From: an uncultured Bacteroidales bacterium
GTDB lineage: Bacteria > Bacteroidota > Bacteroidia > Bacteroidales > P3
Assembly: GCA_947168515.1 (NCBI GenBank)
Contig: CAMVMF010000005.1
Location: 1 to 64,000 of the forward strand
Direction: 5' to 3'
Length of the DNA stretch: 64,000 nucleotides
This document shows positions 54,407 through 63,927 of this stretch, one piece after another. Under the pieces are notes generated by a model. The model saw only the letters and a program-made list of their open reading frames with translations, made no database searches and had not been told where the DNA came from. The first letter of the stretch is position 1. Each line of letters begins with the position of its first letter. The translations under genes were made by a program, and so were the position numbers.

Positions 54407-56545
54407 TTATTGAACGATGGTCATTTCGTTGACGAGGTGTGTGGCACCGGCGAATTTGTCGATGATGAAGAGGCAGTAGCGTATGTCGAGGCTGATGTTG
54501 CGGCAGTAGTCGGGGTCGAAGAGGAGGTCGCTCATGGTGCCTTCCCAGCAGCGGTCGAAGTTGATGCCGATGAGCTGGCCGTCGGCATTGAGGACGGGGC
54601 TGCCGCTGTTGCCACCGGTGGTGTGGTTGGTGGCGATGAAGGCCACGGGCATTTCACCGCGCAGGTTGGCGTAGCGGCCATAGTCCTTGGTTTGGTAGAG
54701 CTGTTTGAGCTTGGGTTCAACAACATAGTCGTAGATGTCGGGGTTCTCTTTCTCGATGATGCCTTGGAGGGTGCTGTAGGGGGTGTAGTAGACGGCATCT
54801 TTGGGGCGGAAGCCTTCGACATGGCCGTAGGCCACGCGCAGGGTGAGGTTGGCATCGGGGAAGAAATTGCTGTCAGGATACTGTTGCATCATGCCGCGGA
54901 CGTAGGTGCGCATGAGGCGGTTGATTTCGCGTTTGTTGACGTCGTAGTCGGTTTCTTTGTCGCGGGTGTAGGCGAGGGAGTAGGCGACGCTGAAGAGGTC
55001 GACGGCGGGGTCGGCATTGTGGAGGACTTTCTGCCAGTCTTTGGCTTTGTAGTTTTTGAGAAATTTGTCGTACTTGGCGCGGTTGTTGAGCATGGACTTG
55101 TCGTAGATGTTTTCGAGCATCTTCTGCACTCCGGCCTCGTCTTTGCCTTTCTTGTCGAGGTAGGGGGCGTAGCCGGCGCGCCACATATAGAGGAACGTCT
55201 CGACAAAGATGGCGCGGTCGACGGGTGAATGAAGTTCGAAGTCGGCAAAATATTTCTCGTTGGCTTCCAACAGTTTGTTGCATTCGATGCGGGCAAGGCT
55301 GTCGTTGTTGGAGGTTTGCTGTACCATGCTCCAGAGTTTGTAGGCGCGATTCATGAAATCGGATGCCATGACGGCTTCGTTGAAGTAGGTCCATTCGAGT
55401 TCGATGGGACGGATGCGGTCGTAGGCGCGTCCTATGTCGCGGAGCACGTTTTTGTATTCGGGACGTTTGTCGGCCCAGGCTTGGAAGGTGGCTTCTTGGG
55501 CTTTTTTCTGGTTAACGCCTTGGAGGCGCTGGATGCCGAGGGTTTCGCCCTGCCATTTTTTCCAGCCGTTGGCGATGGAGGCCACTTTGGAGGCGTATTT
55601 GAGGCGTTGGGCGGGAGACTGGTTCATGGCGTTGTTGTAGTGGTGCAGGCGGATGTCGCGCAGGGCTATGCGGATGGGGTTTTCTTCGAGGGCCTGGAGT
55701 TCCATCTGGTGGTGGGTGACGTAGCGCTGGGTGGTGCCGGGATAGCCGAAGACGAAGGTGAAGTCGCCCTCGTCGACACCCTTGAGGGAGATGTCGAGAT
55801 GTTTGAGGGGCTTGTAGGCGACGTTGTTTTTGTTGTAGGGGGCGGGCTTGCCGTCCTTGCCCACATAGACGCGGAACATGGAGAAGTCGCCCGTGTGGCG
55901 TGGCCACATCCAGTTGTCGGTGTCGCCGCCGAACTTGCCTATGTTGCTGGGAGGTGCCCCCACGAGGCGCACGTCGGTGAAGACTTCGTTGATGTACATG
56001 AAGTACTGGTTGCCGTAGTAGAAGGGTTTGATGATGGCCTTGTAGTGGGTGCCGGCGACGGCCTCGGTGGTGAGGATGGCGATGTTCTGCTTGACGATGC
56101 GCTCGCGTTCCTCTTCGGAGGTCTTGTCGTCGATGCCGCTAAGGACGCGGTTGGTGACGTCCTCCATGCGGACCAGCCGGGTGGCGGTGAGGCCCTTGCA
56201 GGGGATTTCCTGTTCGCGGCTCATGGCCCAGAAACCGTGGGTGAGGTAGTCGTGTTCCACGGTGCTGTTGCTGGTGATGTAGTAGTAGCCGCAGTGGTGG
56301 TTGGTGAGGAAGAGGCCTTGGTCGGAGACGAACTCGCCGGTGCAGCCTTGGTTGAAGAGGATGACGGCATCCTTGAGGCAGGCGTTGTTGATGTCGTAGA
56401 TGTCCTTGGCGGTGATGCGCATGCCGGCTTTTTGCATAGCGGCTTGGTTGCGGCCGAGGAGCATGGGGATCCACATGCCCTCGTCGGCCATGGCTGCAGG
56501 CAGCAGCAGGACAATCATTGCGAAGGTGGATAAGATTTTTTTCAT
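54407..56545 (-). CDS. S46-family dipeptidyl-peptidase, DPP11-like
   Basis: 712 residues with a signal peptide (MKKILSTFAMIVLLLPAAMA). The chymotrypsin-like catalytic set is present: His in FLTNHHCGYYY (about 83), Asp in MWPRHTGDFSMF (about 225), Ser in TTGGNSGSPVLNADG (about 652). FDRCWEGTMSD follows, whose Arg corresponds to the residue that gives DPP11 preference for Asp/Glu at P1, whereas DPP7 has Gly there. It would release dipeptides in the periplasm for amino-acid feeding. A zinc peptidase gene lies directly upstream on the same strand, 21-base gap. Confidence 0.93.
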   Translation of the reverse strand: MKKILSTFAMIVLLLPAAMADEGMWIPMLLGRNQAAMQKAGMRITAKDIYDINNACLKDAVILFNQGCTGEFVSDQGLFLTNHHCGYYYITSNSTVEHDYLTHGFWAMSREQEIPCKGLTATRLVRMEDVTNRVLSGIDDKTSEEERERIVKQNIAILTTEAVAGTHYKAIIKPFYYGNQYFMYINEVFTDVRLVGAPPSNIGKFGGDTDNWMWPRHTGDFSMFRVYVGKDGKPAPYNKNNVAYKPLKHLDISLKGVDEGDFTFVFGYPGTTQRYVTHHQMELQALEENPIRIALRDIRLHHYNNAMNQSPAQRLKYASKVASIANGWKKWQGETLGIQRLQGVNQKKAQEATFQAWADKRPEYKNVLRDIGRAYDRIRPIELEWTYFNEAVMASDFMNRAYKLWSMVQQTSNNDSLARIECNKLLEANEKYFADFELHSPVDRAIFVETFLYMWRAGYAPYLDKKGKDEAGVQKMLENIYDKSMLNNRAKYDKFLKNYKAKDWQKVLHNADPAVDLFSVAYSLAYTRDKETDYDVNKREINRLMRTYVRGMMQQYPDSNFFPDANLTLRVAYGHVEGFRPKDAVYYTPYSTLQGIIEKENPDIYDYVVEPKLKQLYQTKDYGRYANLRGEMPVAFIATNHTTGGNSGSPVLNADGQLIGINFDRCWEGTMSDLLFDPDYCRNISLDIRYCLFIIDKFAGATHLVNEMTIVQ

Positions 56546-56565
56546 AGAGTTTATAGTGTTGGATA

Positions 56566-58653
56566 TTATTTATTTTGATTGTTTATTTCCTCTAGGGCCT
56601 TAGCGGCGGCGGCGAGGAGGGGCTCAGTGGAGACTTGGCTGCCCACGGCGTGGCGCATCCAGTGCTGTGGGGTGAGGCGGCCGGCGGGGTAGATGCGTAG
56701 GATTTCGTCGGCGATGTTCTTGCCTCTCAGCTGCTGCTCCAGTTGGAACTCGATGATGTGGCCGTAGGGGTAGTTGGGCAGGTAGAGGGGGGAGTCGATC
56801 ATGTGGCTGTAGATGGCCAGGATGGTGGAGTTTTCTTCGCCCAGGATGGGGGCGTAGTATTTGTTCCACACTTGGCGGGCGGTGGCGATGACTTGTTCTT
56901 TCAGTTGTGCCACAGTGGCGTCGGGGTGCTCATAGAGCCAGTGCCAGACGTACATGTCCACCAGTGCCACACCCATGATTTCGTAGCAGCCCCAGAAGAT
57001 GTCGAGCGTCATGAGGGCCTCGGCAGAGGGCTGCTTGTCGCCCATGCCTAGGAAGTTGAGGTCGCGCACCTGGAAGATGAAGGCCAAGGCCTCGGTGAAA
57101 GCGGTGTTGGGGACCCCTTTCATGATATAGTGGTCAACATCGTGGAGGGTGATGGTTTGCTCGACGTTGTGGCCGAACTCGTGCACGGCGATGTTGTAGC
57201 CCTTATAGTCCATGCCGTCTTTGCCTATGCGGGTGCGCAGACGGGCGTTGTCGCAGCGCATGTTGCTCTCCCAGGCGTGGCCTGCGCCCCGCGAGGGGTC
57301 GACGGTGACGTGGTTGCAGATGAATTGAGCCTTTTCGTTGCTGAAGCCCAGTTGGCGCAGGATGGAGGGCATGCCTTGGGTGGCAAAGGCCTCCTTGGTG
57401 GGATAGAGGCGGCGGGTGAGTGCCGACAGTTGGTCCTCGCCCGTGCTGCTGCGGCTCTTGAAGCCGTCGTACCAGATGTCGAAGGGCTCCAGTTTGCGTC
57501 CCAGGCGGCTCTCTATGAGTTTGGCGACCTGAGCCACCACGGGCGAGCTGCAGAAAGTGGTGAAGAGTTGTTCAATCTCTTCGTAGCTTACCTCCATATC
57601 TTGGTTGAAGGCGCGGTCGATGGCGGTGGGATACATGGGGTTGTATAGGTCCACCTGCTGCATGGCGTGGAAGTTGTTGAGGAAGTACTGGTAGCGGGTG
57701 TCGGGTTCACGTTTGGGGTCGTCCACCTGATGGTTTTGGCTGTCGATGACGGTGTTGCTGTAGGGGTTCCAGGTATAGCGGTCGTCGTTGATGACACACT
57801 GGGGGATGCTTTGGTCGATGATGCGTTGCAAGACTTGGTAAATCATGCGCTGCTTGGCCAGGCCGCTGTCGCCTTCGTTGTAGTGGGATTTGAGCTCGTC
57901 GCGCAGGCCCCAGTGGGTGATGAGGGCCATGTCGGGGAAGAGGTGGTTGCCGTGGTCGTCCACCAGGCGGCCCATCATGATGTTGTAGTTGGAGATGTAG
58001 TTGTCGGCAGCGGCCAGCTGGTTGGCCAACTGCTGATTGCAGGCGGCAGGCACACGCGAGGTGAAGAGGTCGCCCAGGCGGGCGTAGGCCCACTGCTGGC
58101 GGCTCCAGTGCTGTCCCAGTTCATTTTTCTCTTGCAGGGTGTAGAAGGGGAAGTTGAGCACCACGGCAAAGGCAATCTTCTGGTCGAACATGTCGTCGTC
58201 GAAGTGTGCCGAGGGGTCGAAACCGGCAAACATCTCGTCGATGGGGGTGATTTCGGGGCCGTCGCAATGGATGTTCAGCTTGAGGTCCACACTCATCTTG
58301 TTGAAGCAGCCCCAGAGGCTTTCGAGGTTGGCTTGCAGGATGTCGCACATGCGTTGCAGCTGGTTGCTGTCGGCAATAAAGTGGTCGAGGCAGAAGGTTT
58401 TGAAGTCCTCGGGGGTGCCATCCTGGGCAGTCCAAAGCGAGGCGGCTTGTGGCACGCTGCGTTCGAAGCGTTCGGCACAATCGTTGCCGTATTTTTCTTG
58501 CAGGGCGCCCGTGGTGGCCTGCACCGTGGAGGAATCGATATTGCTCATGGCTGCGTTGGTGTCATTGTTGCGGCAGGAGGCAAAGGAGGCTACCAGAACA
58601 AGGCTCAGTAGCATGCTCTTGACGCAGGGGAGTAAACGGGTTGATCTATTCAT
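56566..58653 (-). CDS. Zinc metallopeptidase lipoprotein (gluzincin)
   Basis: 695 residues from ATG 58653 (MNRSTRLLPCVKSMLLSLV), chosen as it starts a lipoprotein signal (lipobox ASFASC); the earlier ATG at 58710 lies upstream of the -7 box. The zinc motif is IAVHEFGHNVEQT (HExxH, about residue 455) and the third ligand is probably the Glu in NTAFTEALAFIFQ. SRGAGHAWE precedes the motif. The fold class (M49-like or M3-like) is not certain: DPP III has HExxxH and this has HExxH. Envelope-located, it probably works with the S46 enzyme on peptides. Confidence 0.78.
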   Translation of the reverse strand: MNRSTRLLPCVKSMLLSLVLVASFASCRNNDTNAAMSNIDSSTVQATTGALQEKYGNDCAERFERSVPQAASLWTAQDGTPEDFKTFCLDHFIADSNQLQRMCDILQANLESLWGCFNKMSVDLKLNIHCDGPEITPIDEMFAGFDPSAHFDDDMFDQKIAFAVVLNFPFYTLQEKNELGQHWSRQQWAYARLGDLFTSRVPAACNQQLANQLAAADNYISNYNIMMGRLVDDHGNHLFPDMALITHWGLRDELKSHYNEGDSGLAKQRMIYQVLQRIIDQSIPQCVINDDRYTWNPYSNTVIDSQNHQVDDPKREPDTRYQYFLNNFHAMQQVDLYNPMYPTAIDRAFNQDMEVSYEEIEQLFTTFCSSPVVAQVAKLIESRLGRKLEPFDIWYDGFKSRSSTGEDQLSALTRRLYPTKEAFATQGMPSILRQLGFSNEKAQFICNHVTVDPSRGAGHAWESNMRCDNARLRTRIGKDGMDYKGYNIAVHEFGHNVEQTITLHDVDHYIMKGVPNTAFTEALAFIFQVRDLNFLGMGDKQPSAEALMTLDIFWGCYEIMGVALVDMYVWHWLYEHPDATVAQLKEQVIATARQVWNKYYAPILGEENSTILAIYSHMIDSPLYLPNYPYGHIIEFQLEQQLRGKNIADEILRIYPAGRLTPQHWMRHAVGSQVSTEPLLAAAAKALEEINNQNK

Positions 58654-58678
58654 GCTTTTCTTCTCTTGTTTGAAAATG

Positions 58679-58707
58679 CAAAAATACGATTTTTTTTTGT
58701 ATTTTTG
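58679..58707. promoter_or_regulatory. Divergent pair of Bacteroidota -7 boxes
   Basis: TATTTTTG on the reverse strand at 58679-58686 (for the metallopeptidase, with TTTG 21 bases upstream) and TATTTTTG on the forward strand at 58700-58707 (towards the gene at 58919). They are only 13 bases apart, so the -33 zones overlap the opposing promoters. Confidence 0.7.
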
Positions 58708-58918
58708 CAAATTATTTTAGTTGGTCTTCACAAATCGCTTTCAAGCGATTTTGACGATCAGTGAGGGGAGGTTTCGCCATCGAAGGATGCGGAAATGGCC
58801 ATCAGCTTCTGATGGCGTTCGTGTGGATGCCGCATCTTAGACCGCCAAACATATTTAACCCGCTTAAAACAAACAATGTAAATAACTAAACTACAGACCC
58901 CTAATATCTACTGCACCG

Positions 58919-60943
58919 ATGAAGTTGCTTTTTGACTATCCATGGTACTGCATTTTTTTCTGTCTTTTGGCCGGGGTGCTATACAGTGCCCTCCTCTATT
59001 TTCGTCGCCGAGGCCAGGACGACGGGATGCCGCGGTATCTGCGTTGGCTGCTTCCACTGCTGCGGTTGTTCGCGGTAAGCCTTATTGCTTTCTTACTCAT
59101 GGCTCCTTTGGTCCGCCGTCAAGTAGGCACGCAGGAAAAACCCATTGTCGTCATTACCCAGGACCGGAGCCAATCGATACCTGTTGCAGAACGTGAGGTG
59201 GTGGATAAGCAAATACGGTCTCTAAGTAGCGATTACCAGTTTGTAGTAGATACATTTGGTGGCAAATCCACCGATATTACTGCCGCATTGAGTTCCATAG
59301 CCGACCGCTATGCGGGCCGCAACCTAGGGGCTGTGGTGCTGGCCACCGACGGCATCTACAACCAGGGGCAGAACCCTGCTATCTATGCACCTTCTTTGGC
59401 TGTGCCCGTCTACACAGTGGCTTTGGGTGACACCACCCATCGGTGCGATGCTGCCATCACCCATGTCCGGTCAGGCCGTATCGCTTATCTCAAAGACCAG
59501 TTTCCTGTAGAAGTGACTGTGCAGGCCTATGGCCTTGGCGGAGCGCGTGCAACGCTCTCCGTAGCCCGCGGTGGTCAGCGTCTTTTCAGCAAGGAAATAC
59601 ACTATGCCGCAGGTCAGCACATCACCACCGAAACCGTGATTCTGGAAGCCGACAAGCCGGGGCTGCAAAGTTATACGGTCAGCCTCACACCGTGTGAAGG
59701 CGAAGTTTCGACGCGCAACAACAGCCGTTCCTTCGCTGTGGAGGTGGTTGACGGCCACCAGAAGGTAACCATCCTGGCCGCCGCCCCGCATCCCGACATC
59801 AGTGCCATCAGGCAATCCATAGAGCGCAACCCCAACTATGAGGTGGAAGTCCAATTGGTAGGCAGTGGCCTTAAAAATGACCAGGTGAAAGAGAGCAGCC
59901 TGCTTATCCTGCACAACCTGCCCAGCCTCGGCAGTCAGACAGACCTGGCTCCCTTCAGGCAGATACCCACCATCTATATCATCGGCACGCAAACCGACTT
60001 GGGACGCTTCAATGCCCTGCATGCAGGGCTGGAGATTGTGGCCCGAGCCCGCAAGGCCGACGATGTGGTGGCTGCCAGCAACAGGTCATTCGCCCTCTTT
60101 ACCCTTGCCGACGATGTGTGCGACCGCCTGGAGCAGCTTCCACCGCTTCAGGCCCCCTTTGGCACCTATCGCCCGTCAGGCAATCTACAGTCGCTCTTCA
60201 CCGCCAAGGTGATGGGAGTGGCCAGCGACCGCCCCCTCATCGCCTTTTGTCAACAAGAGGGTGTGCGACATGCCTTTGTGGTAGGGGAGGGGCTGTGGCG
60301 TTGGCGGCTGCAGGGCTATCAGATGACAGGCAGCCATGCCGATTTCGACCAGCTTATAGAAAAGATGGTCGTATACACCTCGCTCCAAACCAATCGCGAC
60401 CACCTGCAGCTTACGCATGAGCATATCTACCAGGAAAACCAGCCTGTGACCATACAGGCCCAGCTCTACAACGACAATTACGAACCCGTCAACGACCCAT
60501 CCCTGCAGCTGACCCTCTATAGGGCCGACAGCACTGGCCGGTCATCAGGAGGCACCTATGAAATGGGCCGGTCAGGCACAGGTTACACCCTCCATCTGGG
60601 GGTGCTGCCGCCTGGGCAGTACAACTATGCTGCTTCTGCCACCCTGGCCGGGAAGACCCACAAGGCCTCGGGCAGTTTCATCGTTGAGGAGCTCAACCTC
60701 GAGGAGCTCAACCTTGTGGCTGACCACGCCCTACTTTCCACCATTGCCAGCGTCACAGGAGCCCAGATGCTCACACCCGACCAGCTGGGCCACCTTCCGC
60801 AGCTCCTCCGTGACAGGGGTGACCTGAAGACTGTCGTCTATCCGCACACCCGCTACACCCAACTCCTAGACCTCCCCTGGCTCCTCATCCTCCTCATTCT
60901 GCTGCTCTCTCTCGAATGGGCCGTGAGGAAGTACTATAGTTAA
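58919..60943 (+). CDS. Large membrane protein with VWA-like domain
   Basis: 674 residues. Two N-terminal membrane helices (about 8-27 and 42-63), then a von Willebrand-A-like or amidotransferase-like domain (VVITQDRSQSIP with D-x-S-x-S, GAVVLATDGIYNQG), several beta-sandwich repeats (VEVTVQAYGLGGARATLSV, QPVTIQAQLYNDNYEP), and one C-terminal helix (LLDLPWLLILLILLLSLEW). Related Bacteroidota proteins often accompany BatA-type or MoxR genes; none are nearby. The D-x-S-x-S motif could bind a metal. Probably an inner-membrane protein with a large periplasmic part. Function unknown. Confidence 0.75.
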   Translation: MKLLFDYPWYCIFFCLLAGVLYSALLYFRRRGQDDGMPRYLRWLLPLLRLFAVSLIAFLLMAPLVRRQVGTQEKPIVVITQDRSQSIPVAEREVVDKQIRSLSSDYQFVVDTFGGKSTDITAALSSIADRYAGRNLGAVVLATDGIYNQGQNPAIYAPSLAVPVYTVALGDTTHRCDAAITHVRSGRIAYLKDQFPVEVTVQAYGLGGARATLSVARGGQRLFSKEIHYAAGQHITTETVILEADKPGLQSYTVSLTPCEGEVSTRNNSRSFAVEVVDGHQKVTILAAAPHPDISAIRQSIERNPNYEVEVQLVGSGLKNDQVKESSLLILHNLPSLGSQTDLAPFRQIPTIYIIGTQTDLGRFNALHAGLEIVARARKADDVVAASNRSFALFTLADDVCDRLEQLPPLQAPFGTYRPSGNLQSLFTAKVMGVASDRPLIAFCQQEGVRHAFVVGEGLWRWRLQGYQMTGSHADFDQLIEKMVVYTSLQTNRDHLQLTHEHIYQENQPVTIQAQLYNDNYEPVNDPSLQLTLYRADSTGRSSGGTYEMGRSGTGYTLHLGVLPPGQYNYAASATLAGKTHKASGSFIVEELNLEELNLVADHALLSTIASVTGAQMLTPDQLGHLPQLLRDRGDLKTVVYPHTRYTQLLDLPWLLILLILLLSLEWAVRKYYS

Positions 60944-60944
60944 A

Positions 60945-61158
<214 letters not shown>

Positions 61159-61160
61159 CC

Positions 61161-62450
61161 ATGTCGTCCCATTTTGTCAAAAACTCCGGCACCCTGCTTA
61201 CTGGCAGCGTCGTGGCCCAAGGCGTTGCCTTTCTGGCCTATCTGCTGCTCAGCCGTCTCTTCACGCCCGACGACTTCGGACTCTACAACGTCTTCTATAG
61301 CTACATCGAAGTGCTGATCATCCTCTCTACCTGCAAATATGAGATGGCCATCGTCAAGGCCGACACCGATGCCGAAGCCAGGGCCCTCAGCCGTTTCACC
61401 TTGCGGCTCAACGCTGTCGTCTCGGTGGTACTCCTCACGGTGGCCCTAATACTCATACTTATGGATGTGGAAGTCAACCCCCTTCCGCCGATACTCATCC
61501 TTCTCATCCCCTTCATGGTCTTTTTTTGTGGAACCACCCGCGTCTACACCTTTGTCTTCAACCGTTATAAGCATTTTGGCCGGATAGCCACCGCCGAGGT
61601 AGTCACCTCGGTCTCCGGCGTGGTTGCTAAGATAGGCTTAGGCTTGCTGGCCACGATAGTGCAGCTCTTCCACACCATTGGGCTGCCGGTGGGTACCATC
61701 CTAGGCAAAATGGCGGCTGGGGTATATTATCGTATTGCCGCTTCCAAAGTGCTGCCGAAGCCAGGGCCAGCTGCTGCCAGTGCTGCGGGCCTCCGTCAGC
61801 TGATTGGCCAGCACCGGGTCTTTCCGCTCTACTCTATGCCGCGCGAGCTTGTCAGCAGCTTTTCCGCCAACCTGCCCTTCATGTGGCTAAGCCTTTATTT
61901 CGACAAGTCGCTGCTAGGCCTATTCTCCCTAGCCGTCGTTTTCACCATGCGGCCAGTGAACATACTTGCCAACGTCTTCGAGAAAGTCTTTTATCCCACC
62001 CATACGGAGAAAATCAAGCACAGTCAGCCCCTCGGGCGCGACATTCGTCGATTCCTCCTCACGCTTTGTGGCATTAGTTTTCCGGTGATGCTGGTGGCCT
62101 TCCTCTTTGCCGAGCCCCTCTTCACATTCCTTTTTGGTGACAAATGGATAGGCACGGGCTACTATGTCCGCTGCATCATTCCATGGATTGCCGTGCTGCT
62201 CCTCACAGGCTCTTTGGCTTTCGTGCCCAACGTCTTCACCACCCAGCGAGGCGATTTTGTCTTTCAGCTCATCCAGTTCGTTCTTCGTATTGCCGCCCTC
62301 GCTGTCGGCATCTCGCGTGGCGACTTCCGTCTTGCCATCCTCCTTTTCTGCGCCGTCAGTACCCTCGTGCAGGTCTGTCTGCTGGGTTGGTATCTCCACC
62401 AGGTGCGGCGATACGATAAAACACTCAAGCCCCAACACGCTAATAGTTGA
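61161..62450 (+). CDS. Polysaccharide flippase (Wzx/MATE-like)
   Basis: 429 residues with about 12 membrane helices. The start, MSSHFVKNSGTLLTGSVVAQG, and LFTPDDFGLYNVFYSYIEVL are typical of the oligosaccharide flippase (PST) family; the middle has YFDKSLLGLFSLAVVFTMRP and the last helices carry VPNVFTTQRGDFVF. It would move lipid-linked sugar repeats across the inner membrane. No glycosyltransferase gene lies adjacent in the window, so the glycan is unknown. The heptamer repeat ends just upstream of the start codon and probably forms the leader. Confidence 0.88.
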   Translation: MSSHFVKNSGTLLTGSVVAQGVAFLAYLLLSRLFTPDDFGLYNVFYSYIEVLIILSTCKYEMAIVKADTDAEARALSRFTLRLNAVVSVVLLTVALILILMDVEVNPLPPILILLIPFMVFFCGTTRVYTFVFNRYKHFGRIATAEVVTSVSGVVAKIGLGLLATIVQLFHTIGLPVGTILGKMAAGVYYRIAASKVLPKPGPAAASAAGLRQLIGQHRVFPLYSMPRELVSSFSANLPFMWLSLYFDKSLLGLFSLAVVFTMRPVNILANVFEKVFYPTHTEKIKHSQPLGRDIRRFLLTLCGISFPVMLVAFLFAEPLFTFLFGDKWIGTGYYVRCIIPWIAVLLLTGSLAFVPNVFTTQRGDFVFQLIQFVLRIAALAVGISRGDFRLAILLFCAVSTLVQVCLLGWYLHQVRRYDKTLKPQHANS

Positions 62451-62456
62451 AGAGAT

Positions 62457-62528
62457 TGATAGATTTGATAGATTTGATAGATTTAATAGATTTGATAGAT
62501 TTGATAGATTCAATAGATTAATAGTTTA
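62457..62528 (+). repeat. Nine-base tandem array (GATAGATTT)
   Basis: About eight units of GATAGATTT with AATAGATTT and GATAGATTC variants, directly after the flippase stop. The nine-base period keeps one frame. Confidence 0.9.
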
Positions 62529-62534
62529 ATAGTG

Positions 62535-62565
62535 TACAACTCTCAATTCTCAATTCTCAACTCTC
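62535..62565 (+). repeat. Heptamers at the TrmH start codon
   Basis: CAACTCTCAATTCTCAATT and following heptamers end in CTCTC immediately before ATG 62566. Confidence 0.9.
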
Positions 62566-63372
62566 ATGATCATCCCTATTACCGACCTCTCGCTGCCTGA
62601 GGTGCAGCTCTACTCCCACCTCACCGAAGCCCAGCTGCGCAACCGACTGGAGCCCGACAAAGGCATCTTCATCGCCGAAAGTCCTAAGGTAATACGAGTG
62701 GCCCTTGATGCCGGCTGCCAGCCACTCTCGCTCCTCACCGAGGAGAAACATATCGAAGGGCAGGCTGCTGATATTATTAGCCGCCTAGGCGACATCCCCG
62801 TTTACATAGGCAGCCGTGCGCTGCTGGCCTCACTCACTGGATATGAGCTCACACGGGGTGTGCTCTGCGCCATGCGGCGACCTCAACTGCCGACTGTCGA
62901 AGAGGTTTGCCGGGGTGGCAGCCGCGTGGTGCTAGTGGATGGCGTGGTCAACAGCACCAACACCGGAGCCATCTTCCGCGCTGCCGCCGCCTTGGGCATC
63001 GATGCCGTGCTGCTCACCCCCACTTGTTGCGACCCCCTCAACCGGCGCAGTGTGCGTGTGAGCATGGGCACCGTCTTTCAAATACCATGGACCTATATCC
63101 CCTCTTGGCCCCATCCGGGCATGGAGCAGCTGCGCTCCTTGGGCTTCAAGACCGCCGCTATGGCCCTCACGCCCGAGGCCGTAGCCGTCGACGACCCCCG
63201 TCTCATGGAGGAGGAGCGTCTGGTCATTGTCATGGGTACCGAGGGGGACGGCCTTTCTCGTGCCACCATCAGTGCCTGCGACTACCAAGTAGTCATCCCC
63301 ATGGCCCACGGAGTCGACTCCCTCAATGTGGCCGCTGCCGCTGCCGTCGCCTTTTGGCAGCTACGAAAATAG
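62566..63372 (+). CDS. TrmH/SpoU-family RNA 2'-O-methyltransferase
   Basis: 268 residues. N-terminal substrate-binding domain (RLEPDKGIFIAESPKVI) and the SPOUT catalytic domain with its three motifs: STNTGAIFRAAAALGIDAV (motif 1), LVIVMGTEGDGLS (motif 2), and VVIPMAHGVDSLNVAAAAAV (motif 3), which together form the knotted AdoMet site. It methylates a ribose in rRNA or tRNA; the exact target cannot be read. It ends 12 bases inside the convergent GNAT gene. A heptamer repeat abuts the ATG. Confidence 0.93.
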   Translation: MIIPITDLSLPEVQLYSHLTEAQLRNRLEPDKGIFIAESPKVIRVALDAGCQPLSLLTEEKHIEGQAADIISRLGDIPVYIGSRALLASLTGYELTRGVLCAMRRPQLPTVEEVCRGGSRVVLVDGVVNSTNTGAIFRAAAALGIDAVLLTPTCCDPLNRRSVRVSMGTVFQIPWTYIPSWPHPGMEQLRSLGFKTAAMALTPEAVAVDDPRLMEEERLVIVMGTEGDGLSRATISACDYQVVIPMAHGVDSLNVAAAAAVAFWQLRK

Positions 63373-63891
63373 CATGTAGCGGTCCAACCTCATCACCCTC
63401 ACTGGGCAGGTATCTCCCCTGTAGAGTTGTCGGCAATAGGTTGTTTTGCCCGTGTCGCGGAAGCCGCATTTCTCCATCACGCGCCCCGAAGCCGGATTGT
63501 TCAAGAAGTAGTCGCCCCAGAGGGTTTGCATCCCCTTTTGGCAAAAGCAATAGTCCACTACGAGTTTCAGGGCTTCGGAAGCAATGCCTTGGTTCCAGTA
63601 GGGTCGAGCAACCCAATAGCCCACCTCGGCATCGCCCTCGCTAATGCTTATGTTGCTCTCGGTCTGAGTTAGGTAGCCGATGCAGCCGATGGCCTCGCCG
63701 GTTGCCAACAGCTCAATGGCCCAGGTGTGGTCGCCTTTGAAAAAAGTCCTTATCACCTGTAGGCTCTCTTCCACACTTTGGTGGGGAGCCCATCCCGCAC
63801 GAGGTCCTACCTCGGGGTCGGAGGCGTACTTGAAAAGCTCCTCGGCATCGCTCTCCTGCCATGGCCGCAGCTTTATCCTTTCAGTTTGCAT
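63361..63891 (-). CDS. GNAT acetyltransferase (RimJ/RimL-like)
   Basis: 176 residues from ATG 63891, which gives the normal start MQTERIKLRPWQESDAEEL. The acetyl-CoA region is AEVGYWVARPYWNQGIASEA, a form of the Q/R-x-x-G-x-G/A loop with N-Q-G-I-A, and the C-terminal NPASGRVMEKCGFRDTG is the typical end helix. Proteins of this group acetylate N-terminal amino groups or small molecules. Convergent with the TrmH gene, overlapping by 12 bases. Confidence 0.9.
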   Translation of the reverse strand: MQTERIKLRPWQESDAEELFKYASDPEVGPRAGWAPHQSVEESLQVIRTFFKGDHTWAIELLATGEAIGCIGYLTQTESNISISEGDAEVGYWVARPYWNQGIASEALKLVVDYCFCQKGMQTLWGDYFLNNPASGRVMEKCGFRDTGKTTYCRQLYRGDTCPVRVMRLDRYMLFS

Positions 63892-63919
63892 ATCAGAGTT
63901 TCTTTTGTTTGAAGTTGCA

Positions 63920-63927
63920 AAGATACA
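63920..63927 (-). promoter_or_regulatory. Bacteroidota -7 box for the GNAT gene
   Basis: TATCTTTG on the reverse strand, exact to TAnnTTTG, 28 bases before the ATG at 63891. The last 73 bases of the window show nothing else. Confidence 0.7.

Noticed and set aside
55229-56533. 434-codon forward open frame opposite the S46 peptidase gene
   Set aside because: Shadow frame with Val/Gly/Ala-rich sequence and no motifs; the peptidase catalytic residues lie on the reverse strand.
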